Source: Hyalella azteca (Eukaryota; Arthropoda; Malacostraca; Amphipoda; Hyalellidae). From it: a DNA stretch of 64,000 bases. The translations under genes and the position numbers were made by a program. The stretch spans positions 124,001-188,000 of the forward strand of contig NW_025934664.1 in assembly GCF_000764305.2 (NCBI RefSeq). Reading direction: 5' to 3'. The notes beneath the pieces were generated by a model. That model was given only the letters and a program-made list of their open reading frames with translations, was not told the DNA's origin and ran no database searches. Below are positions 1 to 11,610 of this stretch, one piece after another. Each line of letters opens with the position of its first letter. The stretch's first letter is position 1.

Positions 1-137
1 GTATAAATACGACGATAAGGTAGTATCTACGTTACTTTCTAAGATAACAGCAAACCTGGCAAATAGTGAACATTCACCCAGCAATATTGGATCACACATC
101 GTGATGCCAAACTAATCACTGTACGGAGTTTTATTCA

Positions 138-366
138 ATCTATCATCTATCAGTCAATTAATAAATCATCTATCAGTCAGTTAATCTAACATCTATCATT
201 CAGTTATTATATCATCTTTCATTCAATTGATCTATCATCCATCATGCAATTAACCTTTCATCTATCATTAATTAACCTATCATCTATCATCCAATTAACA
301 TTTCATCTATCATTCAATTGGTCTATCATCCATCAGTCAATTAACTTATCATCAATCATTCAATTA
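138..366. repeat. Degenerate TCATCTATC-type tandem repeat
   Basis: Imperfect repetition of a unit built from TCATCTATCATTCAATTAA, with an irregular period of about 25-30 bp. Copies differ by substitutions and small indels, so the array looks old. Confidence 0.8.
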
Positions 367-491
367 TACGTAGGTACTCTACGAATAAGACGTAACTCCT
401 CAGAAACCATTAAGTAAATTGCAAGCTCGTATTTATAAATGTTCATTGAATGCCGCGTCGTTGTGCGTAGTATCAGGCAAACGTCCGCGCG

Positions 492-533
492 TCGTAGTAG
501 TAGTAGTAGTATTAGTAGTAGTATTTCGTAGTA
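492..533. repeat. (GTA)n microsatellite
   Basis: A run of GTA triplets broken by two substitutions. It is a simple trinucleotide repeat that creates a short polyvaline reading frame with no other sign of coding. Confidence 0.85.
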
Positions 534-703
534 CGTGCGTGAGTGTGCGTGAGACTCCGCGGCGCATGCGCAGTGCGTTTCTCCTTAGCTTCATTCACGA
601 CGCGCGTTCACCGACCGTGTAAATCAACTTCCTGTTCGCATTCTACGTGCATAAATCTAATTATTTTGCATTATTATACGAATATCAACTATTATATATA
701 AGT

Positions 704-709
704 TTTATT
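704..709 (-). terminator. Candidate polyadenylation signal AATAAA
   Basis: TTTATT on the plus strand reads AATAAA on the minus strand, about 15 bases past the stop codon of the candidate terminal exon at 724-906. The spacing would give a very short 3' UTR. The hexamer is also common by chance in AT-rich DNA. Confidence 0.3.
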
Positions 710-723
710 CGGAAATACTGAGT

Positions 724-906
724 TTAGAGTTTGTAGTTAACGTAGGTTTGTAATGACGCGTCGGCGTCAGGAAGCGTTGTGAGGTCAACGAACGGGACGG
801 CCGGAGGAGCGTCGCCGTTGACGGTGGTTGTGGCTTCAACGGAAGTGGGAGTTCCGTGGGGTTGGGGGGAGTTTGGGGGGCTCGGCAACAGTCCCCTCAC
901 CCCCAC
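724..906 (-). CDS. Candidate 3'-terminal coding exon, unidentified protein
   Basis: The minus strand holds an open segment ending in TAA at 724-726. Its predicted residues are proline, serine and threonine rich at first, then become an ordinary mixed sequence ending QTYVNYKL. Third codon positions are GC-rich (GTC AAC GGC GAC), unlike the AT-rich surroundings, which is the main hint of coding. There is no ATG, and an in-frame TGA lies 9 bases upstream of the first GTG, so the segment could only be translated as a spliced exon, using an AG acceptor near 896-912. An AATAAA lies just downstream. I do not recognise the protein. The GC-rich composition could instead come from a CpG-rich regulatory segment. 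Confidence 0.3.
   Translation of the reverse strand: MGVRGLLPSPPNSPQPHGTPTSVEATTTVNGDAPPAVPFVDLTTLPDADASLQTYVNYKL
846..880 (+). other. Putative G-quadruplex tract
   Basis: Four plus-strand guanine runs (3, 4, 6 and 6 long) occur within 35 bases, separated by short spacers. This fits the general pattern for an intramolecular G-quadruplex. It overlaps the candidate exon at 724-906. Confidence 0.45.
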
Positions 907-909
907 GCC

Positions 910-1350
910 AACACCTCAAGCAAATGTAATACAAGCACGTGTAATTATCAATAAAGAAATACAATAATTCAAATCCCAAGTACCCAAGCACGTCAAAAAA
1001 GACGTAAACAAGAACAATAATTCCATTAATTCCTTTCAAAGCAGTTCAAAATTATGCACAAGCATGTCAAATGAGACGAAAATATACGCAAACTCTAAAC
1101 TCTTCAAAAATAAACTCGTTGATTTGAAATATTCACAAGTTCATGTCTCTTAACAAATTATTTAGTGATTTAGAATTTACAAACGCTTTACTCCTATTTT
1201 GCGGACTTTTCGAGCAGAATTCAGCCGAAATTTACGTTAGACATCGTAATGAAAATAAAACCCTTAATTTGCAATGCAAAAAACGCGGACGGAAACCTGC
1301 AACGGAAGTTAAAATTTCTGATAATCGATGAAGTCCATGAACGCTCATTC
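910..1350. other. AT-rich intergenic DNA, no feature seen
   Basis: AT-rich sequence with only short, composition-driven open frames. I see no repeat unit, inverted repeat or recognisable coding segment before the fold-back element. Confidence 0.5.
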
Positions 1351-1924
1351 CTTGGTTTTCCGAAGTGATAATATTCTACCAGTTAAGAAATGCTACTTTA
1401 TAAAACCATTCACAACCTTAATCACTGTAGGAAAACTTGTAAGAATTTCAGTGTGAAATTTTTAGTATACCAGGGAGTAGTAAAATATGGTGGTTCCTGA
1501 GTTATAAAGTGAGCCTGAACTAATTCATTATTCAGGGCCTATACTTTCAAAAATAGTTAAGAGATCGTAAGTTCATCAGCCAATCATTGACGGCCTTTCG
1601 AGCAAAATCTACCAATCATAGACAAGAAAATAAAGCGTAAGTACTTACGTTCACTTAGCGAGTTTTGAAAGTATGGCCCCAGGAAAAATGGTTTGATAAA
1701 GATATCCAGCATTCACTAAAATTTATTTATTTGGCGTTGAAAACTAATTTAGCAAGTGTTTTACAAGTGAAGGAACGCAACATAATTATTTAGCAAATAT
1801 ATCGAAATAAATGTATTGTGGATTTATTTCAGACTAATTATTATAAATTTAATTGGATGTTGTGAATGGCTTTATAAAGTAGTATCTCTTAGCTGGTAGA
1901 ATACTTTCACTTCGGAAAACTTGG
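1351..1924. mobile_element. Fold-back / long-TIR element with 5-bp target duplication
   Basis: The arms at 1356-1416 and 1859-1919 are reverse complements over about 60 bases with a few mismatches. The outer ends are TTTTCCGAAGTGA and TCACTTCGGAAAA. CTTGG flanks the element on both sides (1351-1355 and 1920-1924), which is a likely 5-bp target-site duplication. The interior has no long reading frame, so this is a non-autonomous DNA transposon of unassigned superfamily. It carries a second MITE inside it. Confidence 0.8.
1533..1682. mobile_element. AGGGCC-ended MITE, copy 1 (nested)
   Basis: About 149 bp, near-identical to a second copy at 57813-57961. The ends are inverted: AGGGCCTATACTTTCAAAA at the left, and the complement of GGGGCCATACTTTCAAAA at the right. 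The CAGGG start is reminiscent of hAT elements, but I could not find an 8-bp target duplication, so the superfamily is open. It sits inside the fold-back element at 1351-1924 and therefore inserted after it. Confidence 0.8.
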
Positions 1925-1988
1925 ACAAAAATGTAATCCAATAATTTTTGTTTCTTAACTCACATTTGCGCTTCAATATTTGCGCTTC

Positions 1989-2140
1989 CCTCACTCACTA
2001 TCTTCTCGAGCCTCACCCGCAATCACCCTCCTCACAAGCCTCTCCCTCACTCACTATCTTCTCGAGCCTCACCCGCAATCACCCTCCTCACAAGCCTCTC
2101 CCTCACTCACTATCTTCTCGAGCCTCATCCTCCCTCACCC
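1989..2140. repeat. 56-bp minisatellite
   Basis: Almost three copies of a 56-bp unit that includes TCACTCACTATCTTCTCGAG, starting at about 1991, 2047 and 2103. The last copy decays into CT-rich sequence. Confidence 0.9.
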
Positions 2141-3106
2141 ACCCTCCTCTCGAGCCCTCGTTCTCCCCTCACTGTCCACCATACCTCATAAGGCCCCTGT
2201 AGCCGTCTAGATCTGTGCCCGTGCCTCTCACTTTAGCAGCATGTCTTAGGTCGATTCTATCTATATTTCCTTCTAGCAATGAACTAACATTTTTCTCGCT
2301 ATCTATAGCTACACTCCAACACGTCCTTTGTTGTCCCCTACTGAAACACATCAATTTATATCATTATACCTTGACACATATATCTCTTATTTCCCATCTT
2401 ACCCGTACATCGTCCATCTCCCTCTCTCTTACACTCTAACACTCTCTTTGACCAAAAATCCACTCTCGTACACACTCACACTTTCTTTCTTGGCAACTTA
2501 AGACACCTACTCTCATTTATTATAGCACTCGCCTCTCTCATACATTAGCGCAAGCTTTATTTTTCTCACCATCTCGTACCCTTACACGCTCTCTCTCCAT
2601 TATTATTCTTATCATTGCTAGACAATAATCCTGCACGCGACACACACTAACAATACATTCTACACACACAGACCAACACTCCCCTCACATTTTCTTTTAA
2701 TTATACATCCCCATTACACCCTAGCACGCCTCCTATACTTTCTTTACATTATTCATACCCATTATAACCCCACACGCCCCTCACCTTCTCATTTCATTCC
2801 ACACACCCATTACATCCCAATATGCTCCTCTCTTTCCATTATCGATACCCATTAATTAATAATAACAAACACAACCATTACACTTTTTTCTTTTATTCAT
2901 TCTCACAACACCCTTACACGCTCGCTACAATCTCATTCCATTATACACACACTTTAAACCCCAACACGTCCCTCTCTTTCCATTACCGATACCAATTACT
3001 TTATAATAGCACAACACACTCATCACACTTTTTCCATTATACACATCCACATTACACCCACACCATCCCCTCTATCACACGCTAACACGCTATACCCTCT
3101 CTCTCA
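2141..3106. repeat. G-poor low-complexity C/T/A strand
   Basis: About 960 bases in which guanine is scarce on the plus strand and short motifs such as ACACTC, CATTACACCC and CTCTCTC recur without a fixed period. The resulting open frames have biased composition and are not believable genes. Confidence 0.7.
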
Positions 3107-3356
3107 CGCTGCCCTCTTACCTCAGCCCTCGCACTGCCCTCACCTCAGCCCTCACGTTGCCCTTACCTCAGCCCTCGCACTGCCCTCACCTCAGCCCTCG
3201 CGCTGCCCTTACCTCAGCCCTCGCACTGCCCTCACCTCAGCCCTCACGCTGCCCTTACCTCAGCCCTCGCGCTGCCCTTACCTCAGCCCTCGCGCTGCCC
3301 TTACCTCAGCCCTCACGCTGCCCTTACCTCAGCCCTCGCGCTGCCCTTACCTCAGC
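3107..3356. repeat. 23-bp minisatellite
   Basis: About eleven copies of a 23-bp unit containing GCTGCCCTTACCTCAGCCCT. Two variants (CTTACC and CTCACC) intermix, first alternating and then mostly CTTACC. Confidence 0.95.
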
Positions 3357-4127
3357 CAATCTAAATCAATGGACGCTGCCAGACGCGGCTGACCCGATCA
3401 CGTTATGAGCCTCAATCTTGCCACGCTTTTGTTGTACGTCGTCCCGAGCGATCGTCCCGCCTGCTCGTCGTCATCAAGCAAATGTTCCACGACGAGCCTT
3501 CGTACAAGCCACAAAAGGATAACCATCCTAAACTTCAGTAGAAAATTAGCAATCACTACTAGACCGGTCGATTTCTAGGCAATCTTCTTTGTCATGGCGA
3601 CTTGTCCTTGATGGGTGATGAATTTATTCATCATCAGTGTGGTGATGAATGCATTTATCACCAACACCGTGATGAATACAAGCCGGAGAAGCTATGATGC
3701 TGATGTATACTGTCAGGATACCAGCAGAGGTCTAGGCGCTATTACAATCTAGTGGAATTGCCGTTGCAATCCACATTGCCTACCGATTCCAGCAAGGTTA
3801 CCAAGGTTATGACTTATATTACAAACAATAATAGGTCATAAATGCGCAATTATTATCGGTGATGACAACAGTGTTGCTCTTGTACGGCTATGAACCGATT
3901 AGTTAAAATTTAACTGAGAAATTAGCGTTTGATCTCTCATTATTATTGATTGAATGATTAAGTATTTACTGATCGTTATTAAAATACTCGATTAATTTTT
4001 ACATTTGAGTATTTTACATTTGAGTAGGCAAGTATAGTTAAATAAACGCAAATTATACGTTATTTTTTGGATTGGGCTTAGTTACATAAACGTTGTAACT
4101 AAAGTTATGTAGCTGAGTGGCTGTTGT
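3357..4127. other. Intergenic DNA with small hairpins
   Basis: No gene seen. A cluster of GATGAAT motifs at 3610-3675 forms short inverted repeats, including GATGAATTTATTCATC and GGTGATGAATGCATTTATCACC. The rest is AT-rich without evident structure. Confidence 0.5.
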
Positions 4128-4285
4128 GAGTAACAGTGGTACGAGTAACAGTGATGAGTAACAGTGATCAGTAACATTGATGAGTAACAGTGATGAGTAA
4201 CAGTGATGAGTAACAGTGATGAGTAACAGTGGTGAGTAACAGTGATGAGTAACAGTGATGAGTAACAGTGGTGAGTAACAGTAAC
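4128..4285. repeat. 12-bp GATGAGTAACAGT-type minisatellite
   Basis: Around twelve copies of a unit reading (GA)TGAGTAACAGTG. The period divides by three, which keeps frames open on the minus strand without meaning. Confidence 0.95.
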
Positions 4286-4630
4286 GAAAGAGTGATGAAT
4301 CACGATTATGTGTAATCATGACGATTTACAAAATTTTTTGGCTCCGCAGTACTAAAAAGTTTACGAATACAATATTATTTTAGCTGTATGCATATTAATA
4401 CTTCATTTATTCCATGAACTATTCCCCAAATCCCAAATTCTAAAAGTTAAACTTTAATTAATGCAAAAATATTGAAATAAATTATTGTTTATTTATATTA
4501 TCTTAGAATATACGCAGATAACCTAAATAAGGAACGCGAGATTTGTAATAAAATAGCAATAAATAACGATGCGGCGAAGCGGCCGTGGGAAGATCCGTCC
4601 TACACACGTTGCAGCGAAAACTCTGCCGCC

Positions 4631-4724
4631 GAGTGGTGGTAGTAAGGGTGGTGAGTGGTGGTAGTAAGGGTGGTGAGTGGTGGTAGTAAGGTTGGTGAGT
4701 GGTGGTAGTAAGGGTGGTGAGTGG
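4631..4724. repeat. 22-bp GT-rich minisatellite
   Basis: Four copies of a 22-bp unit starting GAGTGGTGGTAGTAAGG, at about 4631, 4653, 4675 and 4697. Confidence 0.92.
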
Positions 4725-4729
4725 TAAAA

Positions 4730-5010
4730 AAACCTTCGTTTTTGCGATGAAACCCCGGATTTTTCAGTTGAAAATCATTGTTATTTTTAGGACACATACC
4801 AACGTAATTGAGCTGGTAATTTGCTTTTAAGAAATGTAAACCTGCGTTATTGAGAGAAAATCTACGTTTTTTTAACTGAAATACGTAATTGAAAGAAGAC
4901 ATAGGTTTATAAGATAAAAATCTGCATTATTGAAGGAAATCTTACGTTTTTTACTCGTACTTTACAGCCTGGTTTTTTTAGCTGAAATCCCGGACTATTA
5001 AGATAAAATC
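4730..5010. repeat. Strongly degenerate tandem repeat
   Basis: Fragments of the type GAAAATCTACGTTTTT, TGCGTTATTGA and CTGAAATCCCGGA recur in varying order, suggesting a decayed tandem array of about 40-bp units. Confidence 0.45.
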
Positions 5011-5032
5011 TAGTGACAGTAATTAGCCTGGT

Positions 5033-5099
5033 CAATTATATACACGACAAAGTCGACAGCTTTGTCGGAATATTGGAATTCGTGAAGCGTGTATAATTA
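5033..5099. other. Nested inverted repeat (cruciform-prone)
   Basis: The inner arms CGACAAAG (5045-5052) and CTTTGTCG (5060-5067) are perfect with a 7-base loop. The outer arms AATTATATACACG and CGTGTATAATT pair with one bulge. This may be the relic of a small fold-back transposon. Confidence 0.6.
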
Positions 5100-5925
5100 G
5101 GATACCGGTCCTGGTAATTAGTCCTTTCTTCGGCACTTAAGTGTCCCCTAATTCCTGTGACAGCTCCACTAGAACACCAAAACCTGAAGAACCTTCACCC
5201 GGCGTCTGCAGGTTCAAAAAAACAGTAGGTAAGTGCAACGGAACTCAAATATATCACAACTTGTGTTGTAGAGTTAATATAATGATTTTTACCGACTTAT
5301 TAAGATTGGTGACAGAAATTGTAGCTTATTACATGAGTTAGAATGGCACCTTGAGAATGTGAACGTGGTGGCGAATCCTACACCTGTTCCGAGGAAATAA
5401 ATATTTGTACGAAAATAAGAGAATAAACAATCATTTCTCCACCTCAGGGCTGGTGTATTTTCCAATGTTTTAAAATCATCGGCGGACTATTGACGGTCAT
5501 TAACGGCTTGCTCGCCCTTATTATGCTGATAAATTTTCGATTGGTAAGCTTTTGCTGTGTTTCATTTACGATTATCTCTATGAGAAGAAATATCAAAATG
5601 AGTTACCATGAAACTTATTTCCAAACCGTCAGCTACCGACCTTGGTTCTGCTTGAGCTAGGAAAGCCATCTGAGAATGGCTCCATAAAATCCTCTATCCG
5701 CTGACAGAACCAGCTTCCGTTTAACGATGTCTCGGGACTACATCAAACATAATTCTGAGTCTGGCAATAAGATGACACTATTTATATAGTATAAACACGT
5801 GCCCGAATAGCTTCTTTGGATGTCCCGTGTCAGGCACCACCAAACACAAACTTTTAGAATTATTTAATCGATTACTTGACGCATTCCCGTTGATGATTCT
5901 CCAATACCAGACACCCACTCAGTCG
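5100..5925. other. Intergenic DNA, no feature seen
   Basis: Ordinary AT-rich sequence. A 66-codon open frame near 5141-5341 shows no recognisable domain. Confidence 0.4.
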
Positions 5926-5929
5926 GTTC

Positions 5930-6100
5930 TTTTGGTCTCCCACTCAGCCAGGTGCTCCGGTCTCCCACTCAGCACGGTGCTACGTGGCTGCGGTCTGCTG
6001 CTCATTCCGGTGCTCCGAAGCTCCCACTCAGCCAGGTTTCCAGGTATCCCTCTCTGTCAGGTGCTCGGGTCCCCCATTCAGTCAGGTACTCTCCCACTTA
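5930..6100. repeat. Degenerate CTCCCACTCAG repeat
   Basis: Seven or eight diverged copies of a roughly 24-bp unit around CTCCCACTCAGCCAGGTGCT. Spacing is irregular. Confidence 0.7.
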
Positions 6101-6104
6101 ACCG

Positions 6105-7960
6105 GAAGCGAGCGGTGATGGGAGTAGAAGTTTTCCCGCGGGCGCCGCGCTTGGTTGAGTTACCCTGGAACGGATGGTCAGGCTGTCAGAGCAGGTGCGT
6201 GTGAGCAGACTCATGTCGCAGCATCTGTGTGCATCATAGTATATTTAAATAAGGCAAAATTTACATTGTTGGTCTCGTAAATATTGCGCGGTATGTTAGT
6301 AAAATTATATTACCACGAGTGTGAGCTTAAGATGGGCACAAATGAGAGTAATAATTCAATTGAATTGAAAATTTTCAATTAAATTACTTTCAAAATTACT
6401 CCGCTTGCCGTTATATTGTAAAAACCCAATTCAGGAGTACCTGTATCATTACAGGTGTTGGCATAACTACAAGAAATGCAGGTCTTGACTAAAAACTTAA
6501 CCAAGGTACATTAGCTCTTCTTAACTGTAGATTGCCAGTTCCAGCTGAGAATCCTCAAGAATGTCTTGGAAATCTAACCCAGACATTCTATTTGCAACCT
6601 GAATTTAATATATTTTTTAGCTAGTATTTATACTCGCTCAATATATGCACTAATATATATTAGGTTTAAATCTCAACTGTACTATGACATGGAAGATCTT
6701 TACGAGTGTTCGGCAGGTCTGATCGTTGTAGAAATGAGAATATTTGTTGGGATAATTAAGGAATTATGCGAACGACTCAAAATTTTGTTGGCAATTCAGG
6801 ATTTTCAAAACAAATTTTCCCTTTTGCAACACTGCGGACTTTTCCATACGACGCGGATGACATTGATTATAGAATAAGTAGTTCATTTATATTCAGCGTC
6901 GGCAATTATTGAGTTTGGTTTGAGTCCGAAAGAATGTTCGACTTATTTCGGTGTCAATGGCTGAAAAAATTTAACTTGCTCAACAAAAAACGATGTAATG
7001 AACACAGACATTTCACAGTGTAGTTTCGTAGCATGTACTTCATCGCATTAATGGCGAAGTCAACGGAGCAAAATTGCGTTCACTAATGAGGCTACAGCGT
7101 CGAAATAGCGTAATAAACGCACTGACGCACGCGGGGAATTACGTGTACGTCGAGGTTCGTCTTTAACGTTTTTTTCAAACACTCCCTGCAGGGACAGAAA
7201 CATTTGTCTTCCTCTTATGGCCGAAGGTGCTAAGCTGAGGGAGATTTATTGATCGAGTGTTCTTCTTTGATTATTAAGTATTATCTATTTAATGTATGAG
7301 GGACATGTTTGATTATCGGAGGTTTTTATGATTACTGAGTTTCATTTACTTGAATATTGGATGTTATTTACATGGTCGTCGAGTATTATCCACATGGTTT
7401 TCGGGTGTTATTTATACAGTATAGTTATCAAAAGTTATTCAATTTTTTTGGCCTTGAATTTAATTCAACAAAGGTTCTGTGCTAAACGAATAGCGCCTCG
7501 TGTCATTTTTATAAATAAATATTCGTGTCATTTTAATAAATATAATTTTATCTCTTTGGTATGCATGGTTAGTCGGCAGAAAAAAATAAAGGATACCAAG
7601 ATAATAATTAAAAACAGTGGTATAAAATTCTTATTGGATGTCTATTTAAGCTAACAAACATCTAGGCCATACCTAAAGATTATTTCATTTTACTTTTTAT
7701 TTGAGTATTTTATTTTTTATAACATTATTATTTTATTAATTATTTTATTTTTTAACGACATCATGAACAATACCGATCAAAACTGAAGTCGGCATTTCAC
7801 CGAAAACAACGTAACCTTCACACTTTACTTATACGCGTTAAATGCAATACTTCAAGTCCCAGCAGTCCCAACGTATAGAAAACTCAATACAATTGTTAGC
7901 CTTGCTGAAATTAATGAAATTAATGCGATGAACGAGCCTATAGTGCTGTGATTTCAGACC
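6105..7960. other. AT-rich intergenic DNA, no gene recognised
   Basis: Several open frames of 60-110 codons occur (for example 7328-7654), all with hydrophobic AT-driven composition and no domain I recognise. No array or clear inverted repeat was seen. Confidence 0.45.
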
Positions 7961-7969
7961 AATCACAGG

Positions 7970-8170
7970 AGACTGGATGATAGTTGATGATGAGTGTCGA
8001 AATGATAGTTGATGATCAGTGGTTGGATGATCGACTGAGGATTGCTCAGTTGGGATTGCAATAAATCTCACAGGCTGCATGGCGTCTCGCAAATCGTCTG
8101 ACCATCCACCAGCTGAATGATTGCGTGAATCACTGCTTGAATGATTGCCTCGTAAGTCGCTTGGAGCCGC
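7970..8170. repeat. Degenerate GATGATAGTTGATGA / GAATGATTG repeats
   Basis: Short irregular recurrences of GATGATAGTTGATGAT and of TGAATGATTGC. It is a weak, decayed simple repeat. Confidence 0.45.
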
Positions 8171-8949
8171 GAGGTGTTCATTCCTAATGATGCTTATCAT
8201 CGGGAGTTCAAGTTAATCCGTATATCCGCATTCAGAAGCATTATTTTCAGTTAATGCTACAAATTCCGCAGGGCGCTGCTTCTATGCTTTGACCTGACAT
8301 CGTTTGTTATATTTAATAGATTGGTTATATTTTGAATGCATGTGTTATTACCTTATACAAACAAATTGCAGTATTTTAAAATTGACTTTAAAGTCTTATT
8401 GAAACTATTATCACTGCATCCTTATCTCGAGGCTCGAGAATTTTTTTAGTATTCTTAAATCTGATGAACGAATTTTCCTTCTTGCAATTTTTCTCATGAA
8501 AATTACATGATAATCAGTTTAAATTATTAGTAATAAGGAAGTTTTTATATATTACGTATTCAATGTAAAATCTTATATTACAAATTTTATACCTTTCAAT
8601 AACCGCTCATATTTTAAATGAAATCGTTGTGTGGAGGCTCGAGCAAGTGTTCTATGATCAAAAAATCCGTCTTTCTTTCAAAATCGAAATGAAAAAATAA
8701 TAAAAATAAAATAATATATTCTGGAATTAAAAACCCGAAATCAAAGTTTCTTTCGCTTATGCTTAATTCTTTGCTTTTAATTACATATTGTTGTTTATCA
8801 ACGCCTAACTCGCAAATTTCAGGTAGCAGATCTCAGGTGTTGTGTAGCAAGATGAATATTTTTATAATACTGTTAATTGTTTAGGAACTATTATATTTCC
8901 TAGATTTAATAGTACAGCAGATCCCTGTCCTATATACGCCCTGCCATTA

Positions 8950-9049
8950 CACTCAAAGAAATGTGAGACTCGGCTAAATGGCGTATCAGTGCTACATTAG
9001 GTAAGTGTGTCACTATTCGTATAATATGACCCATTTATTTTCCTGGGTG
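8950..9049. mobile_element. CACTCA-family MITE, short deletion derivative
   Basis: Begins CACTCAAAGAAATGTGAG and ends near CCTGGGTG. The right half (GTAAGTGTGTCACTATT, then ATGACCCATTTATTTT) matches the right half of the copies at 35241 and 61089. The central palindrome seen in fuller copies is missing. Confidence 0.55.
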
Positions 9050-10617
9050 CACCAAACCGAATAACGAATATTCAGACTGGAAATAAAATGTGCTCCGTAG
9101 TGCGAACATATTTCCATGCACGATCCTGGGCACCGCAGGAAGGCACTGGATTGGCAAAAGTGTCGATATCTATCGATGATGAATTGGACATTATCAAAAA
9201 ACTTGCGGCCACGTGCGGGTTGTCGACTATGCCAAGGATTACGTCCGAAATAAAATTACTATCTCCACTACCGCGCGTCGGAAAAATGTTTTAAAGGGGC
9301 GCATCAAAATACAAATAATGATTTTTCGCCGCATTGAAAATAAAATATATATGTGAAAGAGATGAGTTTTAGGAGAAGCCTAACTCAGATCGGAATCTTT
9401 TATTTTAATTTTTTACGGGGAAAATAGACTCGTTTTACGAACGAAAAGCTTATCGAGCCGAGACCTGCACGAAGTTGGTTCGTAAGGCGGGGTTACTCTG
9501 AATACTGAAGCATTACTGTCATGTAAATCAATTTTTGGTTATAATTTCAGCAAATAAATAGACTATTTTACATATTTAGACAGTGATATAATTTGTAAAC
9601 GATGCTCATTTTCCAATGCGCTTCAACAACGGTACGAATTTAATAGACAAATTATAGTTTTATCTTCTCCGCCTGACTGCACCCATGAGAAAATCGTTCC
9701 TGGGTGAATGATTCATTTGTGAATCACGAAAGCCAAGCCTTAGAAATTGACTGACCGCTTCAAATTCTCCTACAATTACCGGCATCATGAAAAGAGAGGA
9801 AAGAAATCATCCAAAATTTAATGATCATAAACCAATGAGGCCACACTTCAAAAAAATTGTGAATATAATATAGATTAATCCGTGTTGTATTCAGAAAGTA
9901 AAGAATCGTGTCAGTTAAATAGGTTGGTAGAATACGGGTTGGTCGCTATGTCTTTGGTGCTGCCAAGCGTGGGAAGTTAAAAAACTAAAAAAGTTAAAGT
10001 TATTTTAAAGAAAGAAAATAGACATCTATTTAAGGATCTTCAAGTTTTTATTAATTATTATCTGAATTTAGCCAATTCCGCTAAAGCTAAATATCTAGTT
10101 AGTTACAGAATTGAGATAATAGGACTGTTCAACTTGTAATAAACTAAAAATTTAGTATTAAAAAAATTCTATGATATAATTATATTGACTGCATACTCGT
10201 TCCTTATATTTCAATTATTGCATTTTCAAGATTTTTTTCCATAATTTATCGATAACAACAAAGTGTATATATTCTTCATATAAATTTCATAACAATGACC
10301 TTCTTAGCAAGTACCAAACAAAAGTTTGTTGTCCTGTGGGCCGCCTTTCCCAGCTGTAGGATAGGCAGGGTAGGAAGTGCAGGATATAACATATCCCCTC
10401 AGGCATGTCTACACCGCATCCTTTAGCTCACCTGTTTCACCACACCATCATCACTTCTCCTCCATCACCAACATCCAACCGTACTTTCCTCATCGCCATC
10501 AGCTACAAAAATTCTCTATATTACTGACTTTTCACATCAATGTTATCGTCACTCTTCAACATTAAATATTAAACAAGGCTACATTATATTAACTATCCTT
10601 GCTACACAACAAACCCT
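9050..10617. other. Intergenic DNA, no gene recognised
   Basis: A 68-codon plus-strand frame at 9088-9294 begins just past the MITE and resembles no family I know. The remainder is AT-rich unique-looking sequence. Confidence 0.4.
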
Positions 10618-11490
10618 CATACTACACTTTCCACTTACACTATCCATTCCTCTCCTACACTTTCCACTTACACTATCCATTCCTCTCCTACACTTCCCAC
10701 TTGCACTATCCATTCCTCTCCTACACTTCCCACTTGCACTATCCATTCCTCTCCTACACTTCCCACTTACACTATCCATTCCTCTCCTACACTTCCCACT
10801 TACACTATCCATTCCTCTCCTACACTTCCCACTTACACTATCCATTCCTCTCCTACACTTCCCACTTACACTATCCATTCCTCTCCTACACTTCCCACTT
10901 ACACTATCCATTCCTCTCCTACACTTCCCACTTACACTATCCATTCCTCTCCTACACTTCCCACTTACACTATCCATTCCTCTCCTACACTTCCCACTTA
11001 CACTATCCATTCCTCTCCTACACTTCCCACTTACACTATCCATTCCTCTCCTACACTTCCCACTTACACTATCCATTCCTCTCCTACACTTCCCACTTAC
11101 ACTATCCATTCCTCTCCTACACTTCCCACTTACACTATCCATTCCTCTCCTACACTTCCCACTTACACTATCCATTCCTCTCCTACACTTCCCACTTACA
11201 CTATCCATTCCTCTCCTACACTTCCCACTTACACTATCCATTCCTCTCCTACACTTCCCACTTACACTATCCATTCCTCTCCTACACTTCCCACTTACAC
11301 TATCCATTCCTCTCCTACACTTCCCACTTACACTATCCATTCCTCTCCTACACTTCCCACTTACACTATCCATTCCTCTCCTACACTTCCCACTTACACT
11401 ATCCATTCCTCTCCTACACTTCCCACTTACACTATCCATTCCTCTCCTACACTTCCCACTTACACTATCCATTCCTCTCCTACACTTCCC
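10618..11490. repeat. 33-bp minisatellite, about 26 copies
   Basis: A homogeneous array of a 33-bp unit containing CACTTACACTATCCATTCCT. The first copies carry CTTTCCACTTACAC and two carry CTTGCAC, while the interior copies are essentially identical. Because 33 is a multiple of three, both strands stay open for about 300 codons; these frames are artefacts. The array ends at an N, so its real length is unknown. Confidence 0.97.
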
Positions 11491-11610
11491 NAACATGACT
11501 GCACCACGAACATCGCAGGCGAACACGACTGCACCACGAACATCGCAGGCGAACACGACTGCACCGCGAACATCTCAGGCAAACATGACTGCACCACGAA
11601 CATCGCAGGC
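11491..11610. repeat. 30-bp minisatellite, 4 copies, abutting an N
   Basis: Four 30-bp units beginning AACATGACTGCACCACGAAC, with a few substitutions. The array starts right after the single N at 11491, so the join to the 33-bp array may be an assembly join. Confidence 0.92.

Noticed and set aside
10579..11556. Open frames of about 300 codons on both strands
   Set aside because: They are produced by a 33-bp array whose period is a multiple of three; the residues simply repeat every 11 and both strands are open.
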